Position numbers and translations under genes: made by a program. This document shows positions 1-9,351 of a DNA stretch of 64,000 nt, piece after piece. Each line of letters begins with the position of its first letter. Positions within the stretch are counted from its first letter, which is position 1. The DNA lies in NCBI RefSeq assembly GCF_003670115.1, contig NZ_QQTY01000003.1:644131-708130 (forward strand), read 5' to 3'. Source of the stretch: Natronorubrum halophilum. GTDB taxonomy: Archaea > Halobacteriota > Halobacteria > Halobacteriales > Natrialbaceae. A model generated the notes under the pieces. The model was not told the origin of the DNA, did not search any database, and worked only from the letters and a program-made list of their open reading frames with translations.

Positions 1-262
1 CCTCGTCGTGGAGAGGGTCCTCCGGACGTGCTACTTCGTTGGTAAGCATCGTGGCACACCCTGGGCAGTAGAACCTCCGGAAGACTATCTCCTGATTAAT
101 ATAGCGTGACGGTTCCTCGTAGTGAGGCCCCGCCTCCTCGACGCCTACCTGCTCGATAGCCAAGTTTCGCTTAATATTCCCTAAGACGTCTCCCAACTCT
201 GCCGAACAGAAACCACAGGAGACGAGATCGTCCTCCACAATAAATTGATTCCCGATCTTCAT
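1..262 (-). CDS. Acetone/acetophenone carboxylase gamma-like subunit (3' part cut off)
   Basis: The minus strand reads from an ATG at 262 to the window edge, giving about 87 residues with no stop. Two CxxC pairs are visible: CGFC near residue 17 and CPGC near residue 70, so it looks like a small zinc-ribbon protein. The text resembles the small gamma subunit of acetone and acetophenone carboxylases, which is normally about 160 residues, so roughly half is missing. A strong ribosome-binding site (GGAGGTG) lies in the last codons of the upstream hydantoinase B-like gene, and only two bases separate that stop from this ATG, which indicates translational coupling. The family call is an inference from the zinc motifs and the gene order A-B-gamma. 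Confidence 0.72.
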   Translation of the reverse strand, partial: MKIGNQFIVEDDLVSCGFCSAELGDVLGNIKRNLAIEQVGVEEAGPHYEEPSRYINQEIVFRRFYCPGCATMLTNEVARPEDPLHDE

Positions 263-264
263 AA

Positions 265-2250
265 TTATCGCACCTCCTTGGGAATACCGAGTTCGTCCGC
301 AGTCTGTGCCCGTTCGAGACGTTCCTGCTTAATTTCTTGGCGTCTGGTTTCAGTCGCGGTCTCGTCAACTGCATCATCGTTTGTGAGGACCACTCCGTAC
401 GTCTCGTGAGCCTGATCTTCGCTAATAGTGCCATTGACAACATCCTCAACGACAAGTTCAGGATCTCGGAGAATCGGATCTCCGAGTCCGGCACAGGAAC
501 CCCACCACCACTCGGTGACGGAATCATCATCAAGACTTATCGCTGGGCCTTTCCCAACGGTCAATTCCTCCTCACCACTGAGGTCGTCAAATTCTTTCGC
601 TATTTTCCCCGCTTCGAACTGCTCGTTTACGTCAGAATTATGAATTACACGGGTCTCGCCACGACTGCTGGGAAGGCCGCCAAAAATCCCCGGTCCCTTC
701 GGGACACCTTCAGTTGTGTAGACACCGATATCCATCGACCCCTGGTGAAGAGTAAATGCAAGTCTCCCCCCATTACCGCCCCGTCGTCTGCCGGCCCCAG
801 CAGTATCTTGATGCTCTGACCTGTAGAGATACAGGATCGGCCATTCCCGTTCGTAATACTCCACATTTGGACCTACGCCTTCAGGGATCCAGAACTGACC
901 CGCAGCAAAGGCACCATCCTGGTTCAATCTCGCACCCGTTGAGGCAACGATCCCGTCAAGCATAGGCGCGACATAGTAGTCCCCCCGCTGATTGTTACCT
1001 TCGCCGATCGTGAGCTGCCATTGCGGCTGAGTCGTTGAAACTGCCTTGTTACGCAGTTCTTCGTCATCCGCACTCAGTAACATTTTCGAGATAATCGCAT
1101 TTGCCATTGCGACCCCGAGTTCGTTCGCGTAAATGCCCGCGGGACTAACTGCCGCGCCGAACTCAGGACAAGTGATCGTCCCTGGTTCTGGTTCGAAGTT
1201 CAACGACCGCATCATTCCGCCTGTTGCGCCCATTTGCTCGGGCTGCATTAGCAAGTTCGCCACAGAAATGATGGAACCGCGCCATCCGGGGAACGGCTGG
1301 TTGATGGAGCCGACCTGTTCATGTGTTCCCTCATTGCTGAAGGTGAGTTGGTCCCCCTCTTTTCGTACAGTGAGTTCTACTGGATAGACACCGTCATCAC
1401 CAGTTATTGCTCGTTCCTGATAGACGCGTTCGGACCATTCACCGTCAGGAATCTTCGCGAGAATATCTTCTTTAAATGCTCGTTCACCGCTATCGATTAG
1501 TTCTCGCATCGTTCCTTTGACAGCGCTAACACCATATTTATCGATGAGGGTTTTGATTCGTTCTCGAGCGGTGTTGATACCGGCAATACCGGCACGGAGA
1601 TCCATCGAAAGCTGCCTCGGAGTCCGCGACTGTCTCCGATAAACCGCTTCCTTGTCTTCAACAATATCGCCACCATCGACGATCTTCATCGGTGGGAACA
1701 TTGGTGGATCCCAATAGGTATCGGCTGCATTTGGGCAGAAACTTCCAGCAACAGTTCCCCCGACGTCGTTCTGGTGCATGAGATTACTGACCCAGCAGAA
1801 CACCTTCCCGTCGTTGAATACTGGTGTGATTAGCGCGACGTCGGGCTGGTGAGGTGAACCCACCCAGCAATCATTACTGAGGAAGATATCACCCTCGTTG
1901 ATACCGGGACTCTTTCCTCGGTTTTCCAAGATCCAGTTGGCGAGAAGATCCATTGTACCTGCAAAGTACTGCAGATATGGTCCGAAGAAGACGAACTCCG
2001 CGTTTTCCGTCAGGATACCCGTCTGAAAGTCTCGAGTCTCGAGTGTAATTGGCGAGACAGCGGTGTTTTCAATGGTACTACCGTGTTCCTCATTCGCATT
2101 CCAGAGCGAATGCCTAATGACCTCGTGAGTTACCGGATCGACATTCTCATCATATTTTTCGTCAAGCGTTACTTCGTCGGGGACTTCGACATTTGATGGG
2201 ACATACGGCAGGTCCGTTCCATCCCAATTTTCGAACTGATTTGATGCCAT
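265..2250 (-). CDS. Hydantoinase B/oxoprolinase family subunit (acetone carboxylase-like)
   Basis: The gene encodes 661 residues of the HyuB family, the second large subunit of N-methylhydantoinases, 5-oxoprolinases and the ATP-dependent acetone/acetophenone carboxylases. Visible hallmarks are an N-terminal DPVTHEVIRHSLW segment, the NDVGGT motif near residue 160, and the glycine/arginine-rich AGAGRRRGGNGG loop near residue 480. Two bases separate it from the HyuA-like gene before it and two from the gamma-like gene after it, so the three form one operon. A separate small zinc subunit argues for a ketone carboxylase rather than a hydantoinase. The true substrate cannot be read from sequence. 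Confidence 0.85.
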   Translation of the reverse strand: MASNQFENWDGTDLPYVPSNVEVPDEVTLDEKYDENVDPVTHEVIRHSLWNANEEHGSTIENTAVSPITLETRDFQTGILTENAEFVFFGPYLQYFAGTMDLLANWILENRGKSPGINEGDIFLSNDCWVGSPHQPDVALITPVFNDGKVFCWVSNLMHQNDVGGTVAGSFCPNAADTYWDPPMFPPMKIVDGGDIVEDKEAVYRRQSRTPRQLSMDLRAGIAGINTARERIKTLIDKYGVSAVKGTMRELIDSGERAFKEDILAKIPDGEWSERVYQERAITGDDGVYPVELTVRKEGDQLTFSNEGTHEQVGSINQPFPGWRGSIISVANLLMQPEQMGATGGMMRSLNFEPEPGTITCPEFGAAVSPAGIYANELGVAMANAIISKMLLSADDEELRNKAVSTTQPQWQLTIGEGNNQRGDYYVAPMLDGIVASTGARLNQDGAFAAGQFWIPEGVGPNVEYYEREWPILYLYRSEHQDTAGAGRRRGGNGGRLAFTLHQGSMDIGVYTTEGVPKGPGIFGGLPSSRGETRVIHNSDVNEQFEAGKIAKEFDDLSGEEELTVGKGPAISLDDDSVTEWWWGSCAGLGDPILRDPELVVEDVVNGTISEDQAHETYGVVLTNDDAVDETATETRRQEIKQERLERAQTADELGIPKEVR

Positions 2251-2252
2251 TG

Positions 2253-4370
2253 TTATAGTTTGATCTTGAAGTCGTTGTATTTGTTCACGGTCACTTCATG
2301 TCCTTCATGGGCAACGGTTGACGTATTGTCGAGGTCGATTATCACTGGACCATCCATAGTGTTTCCAGGGCGAAGCTTCGCACCATCGTAGACGGATATC
2401 TCTCTTTCGGGCTGTTTTTCAGAGAAATATACTGTCCGCGAGGGGAGCTTAGCATCCTCATCTGGATCAGTCGATACGATGTCGGAAATCTGTCGATCGA
2501 ACTTGTTAACGCGTCCAATTGGTTCCAACGAGAGACTTACAATCTCTGGCCGAGCCTCCGGTAAGCGCGCAGCAGCCGAATACCGCTGTTCATACTGCGT
2601 CTCAAACCGATCAATGATAGTACTAATAGTATCCCCATCAACACGGCCGGAAGGTACTGTCACGTTGAGTTCATGCACTTGTCCCTCGTAGCGCATCTTG
2701 ACCGTACGCTCGAATTGGACTGCTTCCTCATCGACAGCACTTTCTTCGACGAGATCGCGACTACTCGATCTCATTTGGTCGAACGTCGCTTGCAGTTCTT
2801 CTGGGTCGAACGGCGCTAACATGACCATCTCTTCTTCGAGCGTATATCGAATATCTGACTGGGAGATACCGTACGCTGACCAGACGGGTGATATCTCACT
2901 GGGAACTAATACGGATTCGACACCCAATTCCTGGGAATATGACGCGGCGTGAATCGGGCCTGCGCCACCGTAAGAGATCAGACTGAAGTCGCGAGGATCA
3001 TAACCCTGACCGATGATCTTGTTCTCCATCAGATTCGCCATTTTTGTGTTTACAACATCATAGATCCCTCGCGCGGTCTGATGGATGGTGAGGCCAAGTT
3101 TCTCAGCAAGTTTCTCCATTGCCTCGTGAGCAAGCTCCGTACTCGGCGTAATGTGTTCGCCGATCGTAGCCTCAGGGTTAATATATCCCAGGAGGAGATC
3201 CGCGTCAGTTACCGTTGGTTGTTCGCCACCGTTCCGATAACATGCAGGACCGGGGTTTGCGCCAGCACTTTCGGGACCAATTCTCAGGCTGTTACTATAT
3301 TCATCTACATGAGCGATACTCCCGCCGCCAGCCCCAATTGATTCGATATCAAGTTTCGATATGTTGTATTGATGATTTTCGATCACTGTCTGGTCTTGGA
3401 CTAGGGGGTCGCCATCTTGAATTAGTCCCACCTCGAAGCTCGTCCCACCCATGTCCGTAGCAATGACATTCTGAGACCCAATTTCCTCCACTAATCGCGC
3501 GCTAGCACGCATACCACCGGCAGGTCCGGATCCGATGAGCATGATTGGTGAGTCTGCTGCTTGGTGACCTGGTATAGTACCGCCATTGCATTGCATGAGG
3601 AGAAACGGATCGTCGAATTCGAATCGATCACCTAATTCACTATCTAACTCGCGCAAATACTCCTCCGTCCCCGGACCGACAATGGAATTAATACACGTAG
3701 CGACGGTTCGCTCATATTCACCAAGTGTCGGGGATACCTCGTGTGAACAAGAGATGTAGACATCCGATGACTCCTCGTGAATTATCTCTCTTAGTCGCTG
3801 TTCATGTTCAGGGTTTCTGAACGACCAAAGGAGTGAGACTGCAATAGCTTCAGCACCCTCGTCAATGAGGGACCTGACTGCCCCTCGTGCGGTTTCTTCG
3901 TCTAAGTTGACTACCTGCTGTCCGTGAGCATCCACTCGTTCCGGGATTCTTCGAACGAGAGATTGGGGAACGATGGGGTCAGGTTTCTCCAGCTGCGTGA
4001 GCTGGAATACGTTTTCTGGTGGTTCGTTCATCACTTTAGCGTTGCCGCGCATGATCTTGATTGCGTCTTCGTGCCCCTGCGTTGTTATCAAGCCAGTTTT
4101 GGCACCACCTTGTTCGACCACCATATTCGTTGATACAGTAGTACCGTGAGCCAATCTGAGGGTTTTGTCGAATAGATCCTCCAGTTCCAGATCGAGTTTT
4201 GCCGCCGCGGTCTCCAAACTGTTGAAGAACCCACTAACGACATCATTAGTCGAGGGCGCTTTTGCTGTCGTTACTCGTCCGTCTTCATCGATGAGAACGG
4301 AATCAGTGAACGTCCCACCGACGTCGACGGCACATACGATGTCTTGCTTATCGTTGCTATGGTTTCTCAT
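2253..4370 (-). CDS. Hydantoinase A/oxoprolinase family subunit (acetone carboxylase-like)
   Basis: This is an ATP-binding HyuA-type subunit of about 705 residues. The N-terminus carries the ASKHA phosphate-binding motif VDVGGTFTDSVL, followed by AHGTTVSTN, ATDMGGTSFEVG and SYGGAGPIHA, all typical of the HyuA fold. The reading frame is open to an ATG at 4394, but a TATA-like element (minus strand, about 4400-4410) would start transcription near 4378, so the ATG at 4370 (MRNHSNDKQD) fits better. It opens the carboxylase-like operon and diverges from the thiolase gene. The family phosphorylates a substrate or bicarbonate with ATP; acetone to acetoacetate is the attractive reaction because a thiolase lies next door. 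Confidence 0.86.
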   Translation of the reverse strand: MRNHSNDKQDIVCAVDVGGTFTDSVLIDEDGRVTTAKAPSTNDVVSGFFNSLETAAAKLDLELEDLFDKTLRLAHGTTVSTNMVVEQGGAKTGLITTQGHEDAIKIMRGNAKVMNEPPENVFQLTQLEKPDPIVPQSLVRRIPERVDAHGQQVVNLDEETARGAVRSLIDEGAEAIAVSLLWSFRNPEHEQRLREIIHEESSDVYISCSHEVSPTLGEYERTVATCINSIVGPGTEEYLRELDSELGDRFEFDDPFLLMQCNGGTIPGHQAADSPIMLIGSGPAGGMRASARLVEEIGSQNVIATDMGGTSFEVGLIQDGDPLVQDQTVIENHQYNISKLDIESIGAGGGSIAHVDEYSNSLRIGPESAGANPGPACYRNGGEQPTVTDADLLLGYINPEATIGEHITPSTELAHEAMEKLAEKLGLTIHQTARGIYDVVNTKMANLMENKIIGQGYDPRDFSLISYGGAGPIHAASYSQELGVESVLVPSEISPVWSAYGISQSDIRYTLEEEMVMLAPFDPEELQATFDQMRSSSRDLVEESAVDEEAVQFERTVKMRYEGQVHELNVTVPSGRVDGDTISTIIDRFETQYEQRYSAAARLPEARPEIVSLSLEPIGRVNKFDRQISDIVSTDPDEDAKLPSRTVYFSEKQPEREISVYDGAKLRPGNTMDGPVIIDLDNTSTVAHEGHEVTVNKYNDFKIKL

Positions 4371-4738
4371 ACACAACGAGCCGGAGTTTGCCATACAAAA
4401 TAATAAATGTTTGTGAGCCTCATTTCCGATGCCAGTGATCTCAGGATATCGAGGTTCTGCATTAGAGAATCTACAATTGTGAGGTTAGAGATCACCAGAT
4501 TTTGCCTTCTAAAACACAGGATTACAATCGTATGGGTGTAAATAAAACGGCCAAATATAGAACGGGGTGCAGGAGGCGTATTCACCATGAGCGAATTTTT
4601 ATGAAGCTTAGTTAAAGATAGGACCATGATCAGAGATCATTCAACAGTGACAGCACGAATGGGGCATTATTTTATTTTTGTTTGACGGCGTAAAACCACA
4701 CCGAAACCATTAAACTTAGATGAATACATGACCTCGGT
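4371..4738. promoter_or_regulatory. Divergent promoter region between carboxylase operon and thiolase
   Basis: This gap carries both promoters. The thiolase side has BRE-like CCGAAA followed by ATTAAACT at 4709-4716, about 27 bases before the GTG start, so that transcript is probably leaderless. The operon side has an A/T-rich box at 4400-4410. Between them lies an 8-base inverted pair, GTGATCTC at 4435-4442 and GAGATCAC at 4488-4495, a possible regulator site for the nearby IclR protein. No convincing gene is present. Confidence 0.45.
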
Positions 4739-5884
4739 GTGACAGAGTCATATACTACTCCTGTAATTGTTAGTGCCAAGCGTACCGCACAGGGTAAGGA
4801 AGACGGTGCACTCGCCGAGGTCCGAAGCGAGGACCTCTCGATCCCGTTGGTTAACGAGATGATCGCTGAAACAGGCGTCGAGGGGGACCATGTTGACGAC
4901 CTGATGTGGGGCTGTGCACAGCAACGCTCCGAGCAGCGGACCAACATCGCGCGACAGATTGCACTCTTCTCCGACCTCGACGAGTCCGTTCCAGCGACTA
5001 CCATCGACCGGCAGTGTGCATCATCAGCGCAAGCGATCATCAGTGCGGCAGATTCGATCGCTGCGGGACGCCACAAGGCAGTCGTCGCAGGCGGCGTCGA
5101 GAGTATGAGTCGCGTTAAGATGGAAATCGGCGACAGCGGGGATATGTATCCCGGACTTGACAAGCGATACGGGATGGAAAATCTCCGGATGGGAATGACC
5201 GCCGAGAAAGTTGCTGAAAAGTACGACGTCAGCCGTGAAGAACAAGACGAGTACGCCGTACGCAGCCAGCAGCGAGCGGTTGAAGCAACAGAAGAAGGTC
5301 GGTTCGATGATGAAATTATACCCATCGAAACTGAAGATGGCATCCATGACGAAGATGAGGGATTACGTCCCGGTACCACCTCCGAGAAGCTCAGCGAGCT
5401 TCCCTCCGTGTTTAAGGACAACGGGACAGTCACAGCCGGCAACGCGTCTCAAATCGCGGACGGCGCCGCCGGCGTTATGTTAACCAGCCGTGAGTTCGCC
5501 GACCAAAACGGTCTGAACGTCCTCGTGGAAGTCGGAACCAGTTACGTTGCGGGAGTCGATCCGACTATTATGGGCGTTGGCCCAGTTCCCGCAACAGAAG
5601 GTCTACTTGAACGTGCTGACCGTAATATCGACGACTACGGTCTCGTCGAGATTAACGAAGCATTCGCCAGCCAAACACTGTACTCACAGCGAGAACTCGG
5701 CATCCCGGATAGCCGACTCAACGTCAACGGCGGCGCCATTGCGATCGGTCATCCGCTAGGTGCCTCCGGTGCGCGACTGCCGGTGACGCTCGTTCATGAG
5801 ATGAACCGCCAAGACGTCAGCCGCGGAATTGCAACTGAATGCGTTGGTTTCGGTCAAGGTGCGGCCATTGAATTCACTCTATAA
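4739..5884 (+). CDS. Thiolase (acetyl-CoA C-acyltransferase family)
   Basis: The 381-residue protein is a complete thiolase. The nucleophilic cysteine is C93 in RQCASSAQA, the histidine is H338 in IGHPLGASGAR, and the second cysteine is C368 in ECVGFGQG, so all three catalytic residues are present. The start is GTG at 4739: nearby ATGs are out of frame and the TATA-like box sits at the right distance. It condenses or cleaves 3-ketoacyl-CoA. Next to a carboxylase that could make acetoacetate, thiolysis of acetoacetyl-CoA to acetyl-CoA is a natural role, although no CoA transferase or ligase for acetoacetate is adjacent. Confidence 0.92.
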   Translation: MTESYTTPVIVSAKRTAQGKEDGALAEVRSEDLSIPLVNEMIAETGVEGDHVDDLMWGCAQQRSEQRTNIARQIALFSDLDESVPATTIDRQCASSAQAIISAADSIAAGRHKAVVAGGVESMSRVKMEIGDSGDMYPGLDKRYGMENLRMGMTAEKVAEKYDVSREEQDEYAVRSQQRAVEATEEGRFDDEIIPIETEDGIHDEDEGLRPGTTSEKLSELPSVFKDNGTVTAGNASQIADGAAGVMLTSREFADQNGLNVLVEVGTSYVAGVDPTIMGVGPVPATEGLLERADRNIDDYGLVEINEAFASQTLYSQRELGIPDSRLNVNGGAIAIGHPLGASGARLPVTLVHEMNRQDVSRGIATECVGFGQGAAIEFTL

Positions 5885-5971
5885 CATCATAGAACAGTAG
5901 TATAACAAAATGTATGATGTAATGATTGGATATTCCACACCATTGCCTACATCATGATATTACTACATCAT
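5884..5971. repeat. Cluster of four ACATCAT/ATGATGT heptamers
   Basis: ACATCAT occurs at 5884-5890, 5949-5955 and 5965-5971, and its complement ATGATGT at 5914-5920. They lie just after the thiolase stop, between it and the convergent IclR gene. The inverted arrangement could be an operator array or part of a bidirectional terminator. No function is proven. Confidence 0.4.
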
Positions 5972-6114
5972 ATTGTGAGGTCTTCGCTGCAGCCCTTCAC
6001 AGAGATGATTCGTTGTTCAACCATTCCTCAACGAACAAGACGTAGCGAACGAGAGCGAGGTAAATCCGAGCGAATTATATTCATATATTAAATAATTCCT
6101 CTTCTTTAGGATTA

Positions 6115-6876
6115 TCAATCATCCCCATACATGACGCCAAGTTGAATATCATTTGCATGAACCTTAAGAAGTTCTGGAATGTCGTTCTCTAGAAATTCAC
6201 CCTTCATTTGATGGGATGGGCCGTATACGCTGAGCGCGGCAACTACCTTTCCTGACTTGCCTTTAATTGGCACTGCGACCCCTCTGAGACCTTCTAAGCA
6301 TTCTCCTCGGTTGAAGGCAACACCCCGTTCTCGAATTTTCTCGAGTTCATTGAACAGTTCTGCCTCATCAGTAATAGACCTGTCAGTTAATGGAGTCAGT
6401 CCTCGTTTGGAGATGATCTGCTGTACACGGTCTCTAGAGTAGTGTGCAAGAATGGCTTTCCCAGGTGCACAACAGTGTAATATAGAGGTTTTTCCCTCCG
6501 TGCCTGGCCGGTCAGAATTCGGATCTTTTCTACCCAATATATAATATCCGACTCCGTTTTGTTCCGCCATTATTGAAGCGACTTCTCCCGTTTCTCTAGC
6601 AATTGTATTTAATTTGTCCACTGAGTGGTGATAAAGCGGGTTCTGATGCTTCACATACCTACTTAGTTGGAGGAATCTAAAGCCGATATCATATTCGTGG
6701 CCTTCCTTCCGGATATATCCTTCTTCTTCAAGCGTTGTCAGGTGGCTGTGAATAGAACTTTCTGTTATTCCGGTATATGCACTTACTTCGTTAATACGCG
6801 CCCCTCCTAATTCCCTAATTGTCCAAATTATTTCAAAGCTCCTCTTGACAGAACCCACCGTTTTTTGTGTACTCAT
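6115..6876 (-). CDS. IclR family transcriptional regulator
   Basis: The 253-residue protein has an N-terminal winged helix (about residues 8-65, including an ITESSIHSHLTTLEEEGYI recognition region) and a C-terminal IclR effector domain with CAPGKAILAHYS and ECLEGLRGVAVPI signatures. A TATA-like TTTATAC (minus strand, 6902-6908) lies about 29 bases before the ATG, so the mRNA is probably leaderless. It is convergent with the thiolase and likely controls the carboxylase/thiolase locus, sensing a small organic acid as IclR proteins usually do. Its DNA is visibly more A/T-rich than the sugar locus further on. Confidence 0.9.
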   Translation of the reverse strand: MSTQKTVGSVKRSFEIIWTIRELGGARINEVSAYTGITESSIHSHLTTLEEEGYIRKEGHEYDIGFRFLQLSRYVKHQNPLYHHSVDKLNTIARETGEVASIMAEQNGVGYYILGRKDPNSDRPGTEGKTSILHCCAPGKAILAHYSRDRVQQIISKRGLTPLTDRSITDEAELFNELEKIRERGVAFNRGECLEGLRGVAVPIKGKSGKVVAALSVYGPSHQMKGEFLENDIPELLKVHANDIQLGVMYGDD

Positions 6877-7174
6877 ACCGTTATCCCTACACTCGAAACA
6901 GTATAAACGTAATGATTATTGATAAGTGCATTTTGTACCCTATAAATTTTTCATGCTAATTAGATTTTGTTATGGAATGTTGTGTGTAGTTTCGACTATT
7001 GTCATATGGTTTACCCCCTATTGAATATATCGATTAGATTGAGTCGAATTTCATGGAGTGAGGACGGCCATCACCTCAGATAACGGAACTCGATATTCGA
7101 TATTATCTTGCTAATTCCCCACTTTTAGATATTGGCCAGAATACATAGAATTCAGACATTAAACGAGATCATAA
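6877..7174. other. Intergenic A/T-rich stretch, no gene seen
   Basis: Apart from the IclR promoter at its left edge, I see no supported coding region or RNA gene here. It leads into a transposase relic. Confidence 0.4.
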
Positions 7175-7500
7175 GACAGTCCTCGGTTGGACTCACGAGT
7201 GCGATCTACAGCCAGCAAATGACGAGAAGTTGAATCACGTCGCGCTTGATGCTCATCGCTATTGGTTGTACACTGTTGGTGATCCAGAAACGAATGAAAT
7301 TCGCCATATGCGGCCGCATCTGACGATTACGGCCGTATTGATGGAACGGCTTCTGCGAAACTCACTGAAAAATACGATCGTGTTTCTCATCGATAGACCG
7401 AAACATCTTCGAACTGCACCCCGTCGAACCGGGCTCCGCTTTCGATCCGAGAAACAGGAAAATCAGATCGTTTCTGAATATATATTCAGGCAGACAATAT
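7175..7500 (+). pseudogene. Decayed haloarchaeal DDE transposase fragment
   Basis: In one frame the text runs through DLQPANDEKLNHVALD, then YWLYTVGDPETNE, VFLIDRPKHL and LRFRSEKQENQIVSEYIFRQ. This order matches the DDE core of haloarchaeal transposases with a WLYAAVDPETN segment and a FRYEKHGNRNSVERVFRE segment. The first catalytic position is damaged (an expected DET reads DAH) and no intact ends were found. It is probably IS6/IS240-like, but the family is less certain than the fact of decay. Confidence 0.65.
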
Positions 7501-7505
7501 ATTAG

Positions 7506-8070
7506 AACTCTACACTTACTGATTATTTAAGAAATTCGAAATATGCGAACTGAGGGAGTATCTCGCCTATTCACCACCGCCACTCTACAACGACCGATCC
7601 TTCAAGAACGGCTCCTACCACCATTCAACCGAGTGCTGAGGCTTAGCTAAAGACCAATGTGGACACAGTCATCAAGGTCACTTGCAGGATCAAAATCCCT
7701 AGACGATGTACTCTTCAAAGTGTCTCACGGAGAATTTTAACTTCCAATCTGCCTCATGAGGTCCTCCGGAAACTCCTTGATCAGGACTCATCTTTCACCT
7801 CTTTAAGGTGGATCTTCTCACTTCCATGAGCAGTATTTTGGTATCTACGTGCTCGAACCAGACCTTCCCTGCGTTGCTGAACAACCTATCAAACGCCTCT
7901 GATCAACAGAATCGTACAGTGTGGCATTTTTTCGGTTGAGGTATTGGCCATCGCTCCCAGTACTCGGACAAACGCTGTGCTCAGTGATTCGTCGGCATCT
8001 ACTTGATTGACTGTCATCATAGGTTGAACGAACTCATTCCTACTAAAATCCTCCTACAGATCTTATAGGC
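7506..8070. other. Unassigned accessory DNA, no intact gene
   Basis: Both strands are broken by frequent stops. Short peptide-like stretches exist, but none shows a recognisable domain. It is most likely the remains of mobile or accessory genes, given the relics on both sides. Confidence 0.35.
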
Positions 8071-8289
8071 GTGAATTCGTGTATTCCTATCGCTGTGCAC
8101 AAGCTGACCATCTTTGAGGAGAATGACGATCCCTGTGAACCGTTCACCGCCCCAGAGATCGCCGAGGCGCTCAACTGTATTCGGAACACTGCCCGAAATA
8201 AGTTGGAGGATCTCATCTTTATCGGCGATCTCAAAACGAAAAAAGTCAGCGCCAGCGGCCGACTGTATTGGTCTCCAGGCCCGGAATGA
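8071..8289 (+). pseudogene. Small winged-helix DNA-binding protein, N-terminally altered
   Basis: About 60 residues from FEENDDPCEPFTAPEIAEAL through KLEDLIFIGDLKTKKVSASG resemble the small haloarchaeal winged-helix proteins that use a PFTAPEVADALN helix and a GDLKTKKVGARGRVWW wing. The start is not convincing: the first ten residues do not match the family and the wing has drifted. It may still be expressed, but it looks like a decaying regulator in a degraded zone. Confidence 0.45.
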
Positions 8290-8338
8290 GATCGAACCCA
8301 CCACAACGGCCATTACAATAGACCAATAATCGGCAAGT

Positions 8339-8446
8339 ATGACAGCGGATATCTCTGAGGATCGGGATAGGCGTGACGCTCGCGAATTCGCGGAGCGGTT
8401 CATCGAAGAGCACCGGAAGCTTTTCGAGAAGTTCGCTCAAGAGTGA
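8339..8446 (+). CDS. 35-residue charged small ORF
   Basis: ATG at 8339 opens a 35-residue acidic/basic helical peptide containing DAREFAERFIEEHRKLFEKF. Haloarchaea often place such short helical proteins next to small winged-helix proteins, and here it follows the winged-helix relic by 49 bases. It could be the N-terminal remnant of a longer gene. I do not know a function. Confidence 0.35.
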   Translation: MTADISEDRDRRDAREFAERFIEEHRKLFEKFAQE

Positions 8447-9066
8447 GCCGGCCCCCATTATGTCGGTGCCGTCGACGGCGTCGCGACGGTTGTACTCACC
8501 CGCCAACACCTTCAACCCAAACAGACCCAAACACGGAGTTGTAGGTTTACACGGCTGTATCAGCCGTCGATGGCTTCACCTTCCGCTCGTCGTTTTGGGG
8601 CTCCTTGCACTCGTAGGGGCGGTGATCGGAGTACTCGTCGTCGCGACGATCTGGATGGTCGGACGTCGACATGGGCGTGTCCACACTCGAGTAGCGTGGC
8701 TGGCACTCTCTGCTGATGCCTGTGAGTGGGACGCTCAATCGCTGCAAAGAACTCGAGAGCATGAACTTGCTCGGCGAGCGAAAGATCCCCGTCGACAGCT
8801 CAAGAGTGGGCTCCGAGAGCATCGATGGATGAACGGTCGTAACTACGAACTTAGAGCGAGAAGGTAATGCCACCTCCTCGAGGCGCTAACAGCAGAAATA
8901 CTGGAAACAGTGGTGTCTCTTGGTGAGATCTGAGTTATCCCACATTGAATTGGGTTGTATTTTGTGGGGTAACCCACACCACGACTGTCTCCATTGGAAT
9001 CTTGTCATTTGTCTGTACTAATTTCAATCGCTAACTAGAAACGCATTCACAGAATTACCAGCTATT
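8447..9066. other. Unassigned stretch with one possible membrane segment
   Basis: A plus-strand frame around 8580-8660 encodes a very hydrophobic run, LPLVVLGLLALVGAVIGVLV, followed by basic residues, which could be a single transmembrane helix. The frame before and after it does not look like a protein, and the opposite strand is equally open, so I do not call a gene. The rest of the stretch shows nothing recognisable. Confidence 0.3.
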
Positions 9067-9109
9067 GTTAACCAACACAGGATGGTTTATCTAGCGTATG
9101 TTGGTTAAC
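9067..9109. promoter_or_regulatory. Perfect 11-base inverted repeat, GTTAACCAACA / TGTTGGTTAAC
   Basis: Arms at 9067-9077 and 9099-9109 are exact complements separated by 21 bases. The spacing puts the arm centres 32 bases apart, about three helical turns, as in an operator bound by two dimers. It lies about 240 bases before the TFB fragment. The nearby regulator relics suggest it once belonged to a plasmid- or virus-like module. Confidence 0.5.
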
Positions 9110-9351
9110 TACGTCGGTTGAATACGCCTGTTTCAGCAGGACCGTTGTAGGGTTGAAGCTGCCGATCATTTGGCACCTATACCGCAGACACAGAATCCGC
9201 CTTGAACGACTATTCTATGATCGATGACGAATCGGCTACCTCTCGTGAGGCCACTATCGCTGCTATCTAATTGGGTTTGTGATCAATTAGTATTGTTTAT
9301 CGCCCCAGAAGCGGTGAAGGGGCTGTTCAGTTGGCTCCTTCGGAATTATCG

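Noticed and set aside
8373..8867. Possible membrane protein with one hydrophobic helix
   Set aside because: Only one helix-like run, no conserved look elsewhere, and the opposite strand is equally open; kept as a note, not a gene.
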